The position numbers and the translations under genes are program-made. From MAG-120531 sp029242825 (lineage in GTDB: Bacteria > Bacteroidota > Bacteroidia > Flavobacteriales > Flavobacteriaceae), in NCBI GenBank assembly GCA_029242825.1, contig JAQWTF010000059.1:1-14073 (forward strand): a stretch of DNA of 14,073 nt, given 5' to 3'. Shown piece by piece: positions 9,101-14,073 of this stretch (its first letter is position 1; the number at the start of each line of letters is the position of its first letter). The notes beneath the pieces are model-generated. The model did not search any database, had not been told where the DNA came from, and worked only from the letters and a program-made list of their open reading frames with translations.

Positions 9101-9845
9101 TGAAGAAGCCCAAGCCATGTTGGAAAAAATTATCTCTGAAGAGAAATTTACGGCAAAAGCAGTCTTTGGATTATTCCCTGCAGAGCGCTCTAACGAAGAC
9201 GACATTTCTGTTCAAAAAGACGCCAATACCACTTATATTTTTAGGACCCTTAGACAGCAAATCAAGAAAAAAGAAGGGGTGGCACACAGAGCCCTTTCAG
9301 ATTATATAGCCCCTCCAAGTGAAGGGGTTCAAGACCATATGGGTGCATTTTGTGTGACCGCAGGTTTTGGATCAGAAGAAATGGCTTTGACCTATCAGGC
9401 AGCTTTAGACGACTATAACTCCATCATGGTAAAAGCCTTGGCAGACAGACTAGCAGAGGCCTTTGCAGAATACTTGCACCTAGAAGTGAGACAGTCACAT
9501 TGGGGGTATGCCGCACAAGAATCTTTAGATCCAGAGGCATTAATAGCCGAGGAGTATAAAGGGATTAGGCCTGCGCCAGGATACCCAGCCTGTCCAGATC
9601 ACCTAGAGAAAAACACGCTTTGGGAACTACTCGAGGTAGAAGAAAAGATAGGTGTTAGTCTAACAGAGAGTTTGGCTATGTGGCCAGCAGCCTCTGTATC
9701 AGGGTATTATTTTGCCCATCCAGAAGCGAAATACTTTGGTGTGGGTAAGATTACCCAAGACCAATTGGAAAATTTTGCCTCTAGAAAAGAGATTTCTCTA
9801 GCCACCGCCAAGAAATGGTTGGCCCCAAATTTAGCAGACATATAG
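6132..9845 (+). CDS. metH: cobalamin-dependent methionine synthase MetH, full length
   Basis: It transfers the methyl group of 5-methyltetrahydrofolate to homocysteine through cobalamin. At 1237 residues it matches E. coli MetH (1227) across all modules. The homocysteine-binding barrel (about 20-335) has zinc ligands C252, C316 and C317. The pterin domain (about 360-630) includes NVGERTNVAGS 365-375. The cobalamin cap and Rossmann domains (about 660-890) carry DVHDIG at 769-774, with H771 as cobalt ligand. The C-terminal reactivation domain (about 905-1237) has the SAM-binding RPAPGYPACP at 1146-1155. The start is a TTG at 6132: an in-frame stop lies at 6102-6104, no ATG or GTG occurs between, and the first internal ATG (residue 29) falls inside the conserved LDGAMGTM motif. 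It follows metZ by 11 bases and precedes metF by 2, so the three are surely co-transcribed. Confidence 0.96.
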   Translation: MSNTPQYTLEKPLVKDLVKEKVLVLDGAMGTMIQEYKFTEEDYRGSRFATYEHPLQGNNDLLTLTQPEAIQTIHEKYLAAGADIIETNTFSCTTIAMADYYMEDLVYELNYEATKIALKAAEKYTLLDPSKPRYVAGSIGPTNRTASLSPDVNNPGYRAVSFEDLRIAYRQQVEALIDAGVDILLVETVFDTLNAKAALYAIDEVKAARNIATPVMVSGTITDASGRTLSGQTAEAFLISIAHSDLLSVGFNCALGAKALLPHLEVLAKKAPFGVSAHPNAGLPNAFGGYDESAAEMAAQIQEYVDLGLVNIVGGCCGTRPAHIEAIAAIAAKASPRKIIQKQMGPMQLSGLEPLVLTPDLNFVNVGERTNVAGSKMFLRLIKEESYDQALAVAREQVENGAQIIDINMDDGLIDGEEAMVNFLNLVVAEPDISRVPIMIDSSKWPIIEAGLRVVQGKCVVNSISLKEGEALFLEQALKIKNYGAAVIIMAFDEVGQADNYERRIEIAKRSYDLLVERIDFPAQDIIFDLNIFPVATGMDEHKLNAVDFIKATQWVRENLPGVSVSGGVSNVSFSFRGNNPVREAMHSVFLYHAIKAGMNMGIVNPAMLEVYSDIPKDLLEHVEDVILNRRADATERLLDFAEGFVGTKKESKVDLSWREEPLQDRITRALVKGLDTYIIEDVEAARNAVSAPIQVIEGHLMTGMNVVGDLFGSGKMFLPQVVKSARVMKKAVAYLLPYIEEAKKLQVDYDATASQSAGKILMATVKGDVHDIGKNIVSVVLACNNYEIIDLGVMVPPDKIIAAAKEHQVDAIGLSGLITPSLDEMVFLAEAMQREGFTMPLLIGGATTSKAHTAVKIAPQYGQTVVHVNDASRAVTVVGDLLQPDTSASYKAKLKQDYDQFRDQFLNRSKTKEYVSLAEARENALKLNFKKDLAPAPNQLGIQVIEKQDLRALVPFIDWTPFFRSWELHGRFPDILTDAVVGEQATALFEEAQAMLEKIISEEKFTAKAVFGLFPAERSNEDDISVQKDANTTYIFRTLRQQIKKKEGVAHRALSDYIAPPSEGVQDHMGAFCVTAGFGSEEMALTYQAALDDYNSIMVKALADRLAEAFAEYLHLEVRQSHWGYAAQESLDPEALIAEEYKGIRPAPGYPACPDHLEKNTLWELLEVEEKIGVSLTESLAMWPAASVSGYYFAHPEAKYFGVGKITQDQLENFASRKEISLATAKKWLAPNLADI

Positions 9846-9847
9846 AT

Positions 9848-10801
9848 ATGAAGATTACCCAACACATAGCAGCCGCAAAAGGGAACACCTTATTTTCCTT
9901 TGAAATAGTCCCCCCCGTTAAAGGCGGGAATATTCAGGAGCTTTACAACAATATAGACCCACTGATGGCCTTTAACCCACCTTTTATAGATGTGACCACC
10001 TCTAGAGAGGAATTTGTCTATTTAAAGAAAGAAGGTCTGTTGGAGAAAAAACTCACCAGAATGAGGCCAGGTACCGTAGGTATTTGCGCTTCCATAAAGC
10101 ATAAGTATGGGGTAGACACGGTTCCTCATGTACTCTGCGGTGGTTTCACCAAAGAAGAGACGGAATACTTATTGGTAGATTGCCAGTACTTAGGGATAGA
10201 AAATGTTATGGCCCTTAGGGGCGATGCCATGGCCGGCCAACGTTATTTTGAAGCCACTCCAGGGGGGCATACTTATGCCAAGGACCTAGTAGGGCAAATA
10301 AAAGATTTGGGCGCTGGAAAGTACCTGCATGAAGAAATTGAAAGTGCCCATTCGAGCTCTTTTTGTATTGGTGTAGCTGGGTATCCAGAGAAACACATGG
10401 AAGCACCTTCCTTACAACAAGACCTTAAAAGGCTCAAAGAAAAAGTAGACGCAGGCGCAGACTACGTAGTGACCCAAATGTTTTTTGACAACCAAAAATA
10501 CTTTGAGTTTGTAGCAGCCGCTAAAGGGATGGGCATAGAGGTACCTATTATTCCGGGTATTAAACCCATTGCAGTAGAAAAACACCTACAACTTTTACCT
10601 CAGGTATTCAGTCTAGACTTACCTCAGGACCTTATAGACGCAGTCTCTGACGCAAAAGACAAAGCCGCTATAAGACAGGTAGGAATTGAATGGGCTATTG
10701 CACAGTCTAAAGAGCTCATGGCTGCCGGCGTACCCGTTTTGCATTATTACTCCATGGGTAAATCTAGTAATATAGAAGCCATAGCTGCTGAGGTGTTTTA
10801 A
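9848..10801 (+). CDS. metF: methylenetetrahydrofolate reductase MetF
   Basis: This FAD enzyme reduces 5,10-methylenetetrahydrofolate to the 5-methyl form consumed by MetH just upstream. The FSFEIVPP motif near residue 16 holds the catalytic glutamate (E19). The barrel continues with PHVLCGG, NVMALRGD, FCIGVAGYPEKH, DAGADYVVTQMFFD and VPIIPGIKPI, all family hallmarks. I prefer the ATG at 9848, two bases after the metH stop, giving 317 residues. An ATG at 9815 would add 11 unconserved residues and overlap metH by 31 bases. The tight junction suggests translational coupling with metH. Codons 21-23 contain a run of seven C, intact here. This is the last gene of the methionine cluster; no strong terminator follows. 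Confidence 0.95.
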   Translation: MKITQHIAAAKGNTLFSFEIVPPVKGGNIQELYNNIDPLMAFNPPFIDVTTSREEFVYLKKEGLLEKKLTRMRPGTVGICASIKHKYGVDTVPHVLCGGFTKEETEYLLVDCQYLGIENVMALRGDAMAGQRYFEATPGGHTYAKDLVGQIKDLGAGKYLHEEIESAHSSSFCIGVAGYPEKHMEAPSLQQDLKRLKEKVDAGADYVVTQMFFDNQKYFEFVAAAKGMGIEVPIIPGIKPIAVEKHLQLLPQVFSLDLPQDLIDAVSDAKDKAAIRQVGIEWAIAQSKELMAAGVPVLHYYSMGKSSNIEAIAAEVF

Positions 10802-10969
10802 ATTTTGCTCTAAAGCTGGGCAGTATTAATTCTATTATTCTCAGTTTTAAAATTAATTTTGCCGAAATTCCTTAATAAAAATAGCTTAAATGGTAGAATT
10901 CAAAAAAAATCAATGGAATTCATTGTGTTTTAAATATAATAATTACATTAGCTTTTTGTAAAAGAAAAT
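10802..10969 (+). other. AT-rich intergenic stretch between the methionine and aromatic operons
   Basis: I see no gene here. A weak hairpin, CTGGG (10816-10820) with CTCAG (10840-10844) around a 19-base loop and followed by TTTTAAAATTAATTTTG, might act as a poor terminator for metF, but I would not call it. The rest is AT-rich and should contain the promoter of the aromatic leader transcript. Confidence 0.5.
10923..10958 (+). promoter_or_regulatory. candidate Bacteroidota-type promoter for the aromatic leader transcript
   Basis: A TTG at 10923-10925 and TAGCTTTTTG at 10949-10958 resemble the Bacteroidota pattern of a -33 TTG and a -7 TAnnTTTG box. However, the spacing is a few bases too long and there are four bases, not two, between TA and TTTG. 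A start near 10964 would put the transcript only a few bases before the leader-peptide ATG. A TATAAT at 10935-10940 is an alternative without a good upstream element. Tentative. Confidence 0.25.
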
Positions 10970-11044
10970 ATGACACTTAGCACAAATTTCTGGAACCGTT
11001 TTTACTTCTACTTCTATTTTAATAGAAGTACGGGGCTTTTCTAG
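10970..11044 (+). CDS. Phe/Tyr-rich attenuation leader peptide of the aromatic amino acid operon
   Basis: A 24-codon reading frame opens with ATG at 10970 and ends with TAG at 11042-11044, 63 bases before pheA. The peptide starts MTLSTNFWNR and then has FYFYFYF at residues 11-17, seven consecutive aromatic codons alternating Phe and Tyr. Ten of 24 residues are aromatic, including W8 and a final F24. Such bias directly ahead of pheA and tyrA, combined with a terminator and a competing hairpin, is the signature of a ribosome-mediated attenuation leader, like E. coli pheL in logic but not in sequence. The product itself probably has no function; the ribosome's speed over the Phe/Tyr codons is the signal. 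Starvation for either aminoacyl-tRNA would stall it at 11000-11020. I am confident in the frame and composition; the mechanism is inferred. Confidence 0.85.
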   Translation: MTLSTNFWNRFYFYFYFNRSTGLF

Positions 11045-11079
11045 GATATTGTGAACGATATACCTTATTAAGAGTCCCG
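11003..11079 (+). promoter_or_regulatory. attenuator RNA: pause hairpin and antiterminator of the aromatic operon
   Basis: Two competing structures are visible. Stem 1:2 pairs TACTTCTAT (11009-11017), part of the Phe/Tyr codons, with ATAGAAGTA (11022-11030). The antiterminator pairs CGGGGCTTTT (11031-11040) with AAGAGTCCCG (11070-11079), 10 bp with two G-U pairs, and so sequesters the 5' arm of the terminator. The antiterminator's 5' strand is codons 21-24 of the leader peptide, just before its stop. A ribosome that reaches the stop would cover it and let the terminator form, while one stalled on the Phe/Tyr run leaves it free. CCG (10996-10998) can also pair with CGG (11031-11033), extending stem 1:2 into the antiterminator strand. 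Confidence 0.75.
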
Positions 11080-11099
11080 CTGTTGCGGGATTTTTTTTT
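11075..11099 (+). terminator. intrinsic terminator of the aromatic leader (attenuator)
   Basis: TCCCGC (11075-11080) and GCGGGA (11085-11090) form a perfect 6-bp GC-rich stem with a TGTT loop, followed by nine T (11091-11099). The stem can extend by A-U and G-U pairs between 11070-11074 and the T-tract. It ends 8 bases before the pheA start and downstream of the leader peptide, so it must be read through for pheA expression. That makes it an attenuator rather than an operon end. Confidence 0.93.
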
Positions 11100-11107
11100 G
11101 ATTAAAA

Positions 11108-11944
11108 ATGAAAGAAAAAATGACAATAGCCATTCAAGGCATAAAGGGATCTAACCACCATCAGGTGGCCATAGATTGTTATGGTTCAGACCAGGAGATG
11201 CTTCCTTGTATGTCTTTTCCGGCATTGGTTCAGGAACTTATGGAGGGGCGTGCAGATAAGGGCATTATGGCTATTGAAAATTCTATTGCGGGTTCTATTA
11301 TTCCAAACTACGCTTTGGTGTATAACCATCATTTACATATTATTGGAGAGTATTACTTAAATATTCATCACCACCTTATGGCCCTAGCGGGGCAAAGGAT
11401 GGAAGATATTAAGGCGGTACATTCCCATCCTATGGCCCTATTGCAGTGTCATGAGTTTTTTAAAAAGCACCCGCACATTCAATTGGTAGAAGATGTAGAT
11501 ACTGCTGAAACTGCGCAGCGTATTCAATCTGGTCAGCTAAAAGGCATTGCGGCTATAGCACCTAAAGTTGCTGCTGGATTGTATGGCCTAGAAGTCTTGG
11601 CTTCTGACATACAGACCATTAAAAACAATGCCACCCGTTTTATTATAGTGAAAACCACCTCTAAGGAAATTCCTCAAGAGCGTATTAATAAAGCATCGCT
11701 TCGTTTCGTGTTAGATCACAAAAGGGGCAGTTTGGCTGCTGTGCTCAATGTGATGAGTGACTGCCATTTAAATTTAACAAAAATACAATCACTTCCAGTA
11801 ATAGACCTTCCATGGAAGTACGCTTTTTTTGTAGACGTTACTTTTGATCAGTATGAAGACTATACCAAAGCAAGGGCTATTTTAGAAATAATGGCTACGG
11901 AGTTTAGGGTATTGGGAGAATATACAAATGCTAGAGAATTATGA
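11108..11944 (+). CDS. pheA: prephenate dehydratase (monofunctional, with ACT domain)
   Basis: It converts prephenate to phenylpyruvate, the committed step to phenylalanine. The catalytic part (about 5-183) shows IENSIAGS at 56-63, HSHPMALLQC at 105-114 and the NATRF motif at 174-178 with the TRF catalytic signature. An ACT domain follows (about 195-275). At 278 residues it is the short form without chorismate mutase. In the ACT domain the Phe-binding ESRP motif of the family reads QSLP (227-230), so feedback binding of phenylalanine may differ; I believe related Bacteroidota proteins share this but cannot check. The ATG at 11108 stands directly behind the attenuator T-tract with no Shine-Dalgarno; a second ATG at codon 5 is possible. 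It overlaps the aminotransferase by 4 bases (ATGA). Confidence 0.94.
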   Translation: MKEKMTIAIQGIKGSNHHQVAIDCYGSDQEMLPCMSFPALVQELMEGRADKGIMAIENSIAGSIIPNYALVYNHHLHIIGEYYLNIHHHLMALAGQRMEDIKAVHSHPMALLQCHEFFKKHPHIQLVEDVDTAETAQRIQSGQLKGIAAIAPKVAAGLYGLEVLASDIQTIKNNATRFIIVKTTSKEIPQERINKASLRFVLDHKRGSLAAVLNVMSDCHLNLTKIQSLPVIDLPWKYAFFVDVTFDQYEDYTKARAILEIMATEFRVLGEYTNAREL

Positions 11945-13089
11945 AAACAGCCACACGTTTAAATACGGTACAAGAATACTACTTCTCTAGAAAGTTAAGA
12001 GAGGTTAGGGGCCTAATGGCAGCGGGAAAACCTATTATTAATATGGGTATTGGGAGTCCAGACTTGGCACCCGATCCTAAGGTTACCCAGGCTTTAATAG
12101 CTGCCACGGCCGCGGAGAATGCCCACCAGTATCAGTCCTATCAGGGACTGCCCGAGCTCAGAGAAGCTATGGCGTCTTTTTATAAAAGACAGTTTGGTGT
12201 TTCTTTAGACGCAGCCACAGAGATTTTGCCATTGATGGGTTCAAAAGAAGGGATCATGCACATTAGTATGGCCTTTTTAAACCCAGGAGATGGAGTGCTA
12301 ATTCCAGATCCAGGATACCCTACCTATCAGTCAGTATCTGATTTGGTAGGCGCTAAGGTCATTCCTTACAGGCTTTCTATTGAGCACAATTGGTTGCCAG
12401 ATATAGCCGCTTTGGAGCAGTTAGACCTCACTCAGGTGAAACTCATGTGGCTGTCTTACCCTCATATGCCTACTGGAGCAGTAGCTTCTGTAGCAGCACT
12501 TACCGAATTGGTGGCCTTTGCCAAAAAGCACGATATTCTTTTGGTCAATGACAACCCTTATAGTTTTATTTTAAACAAGGCGCCTCAGAGTATCTTATCC
12601 ATTCCAGGCGCTAAAGGACATGTATTGGAGTTAAATTCTTTGAGTAAGACGTTTAATATGGCTGGCTGGCGTGTAGGAATGGTGTTGGGAGACGAAGCCA
12701 TTATTAATGCGGTGCTGAAGGTGAAGAGTAATATGGATTCTGGGATGTTTTATCCAGTACAAAAGGGAGCCATAGCGGCATTGGAAGTTGCTGACGATTG
12801 GTATACAGCACTTAATAAAGTATATGAGGAGCGAAGGGCACTCACCTATGAGTTGGCAGACGCTTTAGGCTGTACTTACGATCCAAAGGCGGTGGGCTTA
12901 TTTGTGTGGGCTAAATTACCAGAGGGCCTAACAGATGCAGAAGCTTTTATAGAGGCATTGTTACATGAAAAAGATTTATTTATTACCCCAGGAACCATTT
13001 TTGGAGCTGGCGGAGCAGGCTATGTTCGTTTTTCTCTTTGTGTAGACAAAACGATAATAAAAGAAGCTATTGAACGCGTGAAGAATTAA
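11941..13089 (+). CDS. class I/II fold-type I PLP aminotransferase, probably acting on phenylpyruvate and 4-hydroxyphenylpyruvate
   Basis: A 382-residue aminotransferase of the aspartate/aromatic family. YQSYQGLPELREA (64-76) is the family N-terminal motif. D204 and Y207 in NDNPYS contact PLP, SLSKTFNMAGWRVG carries Schiff-base lysine K236, and R363 in YVRFSL should bind the substrate carboxylate. The normally conserved NPTG motif reads MPTG (176-179), replacing the asparagine that in aspartate aminotransferase touches the PLP phenolic oxygen. Placement between pheA and tyrA, with a 4-base overlap with pheA and 2 bases before tyrA, argues that it converts their keto acid products to Phe and Tyr. 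Sequence alone cannot exclude aspartate or LL-diaminopimelate-type specificity. Confidence 0.88.
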   Translation: MKTATRLNTVQEYYFSRKLREVRGLMAAGKPIINMGIGSPDLAPDPKVTQALIAATAAENAHQYQSYQGLPELREAMASFYKRQFGVSLDAATEILPLMGSKEGIMHISMAFLNPGDGVLIPDPGYPTYQSVSDLVGAKVIPYRLSIEHNWLPDIAALEQLDLTQVKLMWLSYPHMPTGAVASVAALTELVAFAKKHDILLVNDNPYSFILNKAPQSILSIPGAKGHVLELNSLSKTFNMAGWRVGMVLGDEAIINAVLKVKSNMDSGMFYPVQKGAIAALEVADDWYTALNKVYEERRALTYELADALGCTYDPKAVGLFVWAKLPEGLTDAEAFIEALLHEKDLFITPGTIFGAGGAGYVRFSLCVDKTIIKEAIERVKN

Positions 13090-13091
13090 GT

Positions 13092-13955
13092 ATGAAAGTA
13101 GTTTGTATCATAGGAGTTGGTTTAATTGGAGGTTCTTTTTCTAAAGACATCAAGGAACATTATCCTGAGGTGAAACGCATTGGGATTGACCAAAAGGAAG
13201 ACTACTTAAAGGAAGCTTTGTCCTTGGGTGTGATAGATGAGATAGGGCGTTTAGAAGATGTGGCAAAGGCAGATATGGTGTTTATAGCTATTCCGGTAGA
13301 CGCCACTTTAAAAGTGTTGCCGCTCGTATTGGATCATGTGTCTGCACATACTGTAGTAGTAGATGCCGGTTCCACAAAGGCCAGCTTGTGTGAGGCGGTT
13401 AAAGACCATCCCAACAGAAGAAATTACTTGGCAGCGCACCCCATTGCTGGGACAGAGTTCTCAGGACCATCGGCCGCGATAGCGGGCCTATTTAAAGGAA
13501 AGACACAGATTATCTGTGAAGTAGAACAAACGGCTTTTAAATTACAAGAAAAGGCCTTAGAGGTATTTCAAGCCTTGGGCATGCGTATTCGTTATATGAA
13601 CGCTGCAGCGCATGATGTTCACATAGCTTATGTGTCTCATCTGTCACATATTAGCGCCTTTATGTTGGGAAAGACGGTCATGGAGAAAGAAGAAAATGAA
13701 AGAGATATCTTTGACATGGCAGGTAGTGGTTTTGAAAGTACGGTACGTCTGGCGAAAAGTTCCCCTGCCATGTGGGCACCTATATTTAAAGACAATAAAA
13801 CAGCTGTGGTAGTGGCACTTTCAGAATACATAAAAAATTTAGAGCATTTTAAATCTTTGGTAGAAGCCAATGATTTTAATGGGCTGTACGCTCAAATGGA
13901 ACAAACCAACAGAATTAAAGATATTTTAACTGGGCTTGCCCCTCAACATAAATAA
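13092..13955 (+). CDS. tyrA: prephenate dehydrogenase TyrA
   Basis: It oxidatively decarboxylates prephenate to 4-hydroxyphenylpyruvate, the tyrosine branch. The N-terminal Rossmann fold has GVGLIGGS at 8-15, and an acidic residue after the second strand (D33 in GIDQ) favours NAD+ over NADP+. The catalytic histidine is H116 in AAHPIAGTEFSGP. HLSH at 183-186 and R219 in STVRLAKSSPAMW are the expected substrate-binding positions. At 287 residues it is the compact form, with no chorismate mutase domain and no obvious ACT domain, so control is probably at the transcript level through the attenuator. It begins 2 bases after the aminotransferase stop. Confidence 0.94.
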   Translation: MKVVCIIGVGLIGGSFSKDIKEHYPEVKRIGIDQKEDYLKEALSLGVIDEIGRLEDVAKADMVFIAIPVDATLKVLPLVLDHVSAHTVVVDAGSTKASLCEAVKDHPNRRNYLAAHPIAGTEFSGPSAAIAGLFKGKTQIICEVEQTAFKLQEKALEVFQALGMRIRYMNAAAHDVHIAYVSHLSHISAFMLGKTVMEKEENERDIFDMAGSGFESTVRLAKSSPAMWAPIFKDNKTAVVVALSEYIKNLEHFKSLVEANDFNGLYAQMEQTNRIKDILTGLAPQHK

Positions 13956-13969
13956 GGCAAAAGCCTTTT
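13954..13969 (+). other. small hairpin at the tyrA stop codon
   Basis: AAGGC (13954-13958) and GCCTT (13963-13967) form a 5-bp stem with an AAAA loop, followed by only two further T. It overlaps the tyrA stop codon. It is too weak for a convincing terminator and the next gene belongs to the same pathway, so readthrough is expected. It may protect or tune the transcript. Confidence 0.25.
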
Positions 13970-13999
13970 AAAAACCTAACAAGATTAAATACATAAGTA

Positions 14000-14073
14000 A
14001 TGGAGAATTCAAAAGAAATGAGAAACTGGTTAGATGCCATGAATTTAGATCATCCGCTTGTAATTGCAGGGCC
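14000..14073 (+). CDS. DAHP synthase, probably bifunctional with chorismate mutase (5' fragment, runs off the window)
   Basis: An ATG at 14000, 44 bases after tyrA, opens a frame that stays open to the window end (24 full codons). It reads MENSKEMRNWLD and ends DHPLVIAGP. The last part is the start of the KDSA/AroG-type DAHP synthase motif LVIAGPCS, which normally follows such a short N-terminal leader. In Bacteroidota this protein is often a DAHP synthase fused to an AroQ-type chorismate mutase at the C-terminus. That would supply the mutase missing from pheA and tyrA here, but the mutase part is outside the window and is inferred. Condensing erythrose 4-phosphate and PEP would make it the entry enzyme of the pathway. 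Confidence 0.78.
   Translation, partial: MENSKEMRNWLDAMNLDHPLVIAG

Noticed and set aside
9815..9847. An upstream ATG that would extend MetF by 11 residues and overlap metH.
   Set aside because: The ATG at 9848 lies 2 bases after the metH stop and gives the family-typical N-terminus; the extra residues resemble nothing conserved.
9910..9916. A run of seven C early in metF as a frameshift or phase-variation tract.
   Set aside because: The frame is intact and the run simply encodes Val-Pro-Pro; housekeeping metF is not a plausible phase-variable gene.
10816..10860. Weak hairpin followed by an AT-rich tract after metF as a terminator.
   Set aside because: Only a 5-bp stem with a G-U pair and a 19-base loop, and the tail is not a real T-tract.
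10896..10921. Two GAATTC hexamers exactly 20 bases apart as a possible operator pair.
   Set aside because: Six-base repeats in AT-rich DNA are easily found by chance, flanking bases are only partly similar, and the attenuator already explains regulation.

Overview
The window looks like a chromosomal segment of a Bacteroidota bacterium, most likely a flavobacterium. The evidence is the moderately AT-rich DNA, the starts without Shine-Dalgarno sequences but with A/T-rich upstream stretches, and the Flavobacteriia-style gene products: a MetX-aspartokinase-homoserine dehydrogenase fusion, and a chorismate branch of pheA, aminotransferase, tyrA and a DAHP synthase. All genes are on the + strand and form two consecutive amino-acid biosynthesis operons, each opening with an RNA leader that carries a transcription terminator. 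I see no mobile element, CRISPR array, rRNA or tRNA.

Region 1 (1-10801) is the methionine cluster. A leader that may be the 3' end of a SAM-I (S-box) riboswitch with its terminator (1-130) precedes metY (O-acetylhomoserine sulfhydrylase). A terminator-like hairpin then leads into a 1130-residue trifunctional protein, with a MetX-type homoserine acyltransferase fused to a ThrA-type aspartokinase-homoserine dehydrogenase. metZ (a second PLP sulfhydrylase or gamma-synthase), full-length cobalamin-dependent metH with a TTG start, and metF follow. Together they run from aspartyl phosphate and homoserine to acylhomoserine, homocysteine and methionine, plus supply of the methyl-folate donor. Aspartate-semialdehyde dehydrogenase is not here.

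Region 2 (10802-11107) is a regulatory intergenic stretch and the most interesting part. It encodes a 24-residue leader peptide with seven aromatic residues in a row, alternating Phe and Tyr. Its mRNA can fold into either a 10-bp antiterminator or an intrinsic terminator ending 8 bases before pheA. This is the full architecture of ribosome-mediated attenuation, apparently sensing phenylalanine and tyrosine together.

Region 3 (11108-14073) is the aromatic operon: pheA (prephenate dehydratase), a class I aminotransferase overlapping it by 4 bases, tyrA (prephenate dehydrogenase) and the first 24 codons of a DAHP synthase cut by the window end. Neither pheA nor tyrA has a chorismate mutase domain, so that activity probably lies in the truncated last gene. 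Several enzymes carry substitutions at normally conserved positions (aspartokinase active site, PheA ESRP motif, aminotransferase NPTG motif); these are listed as findings.
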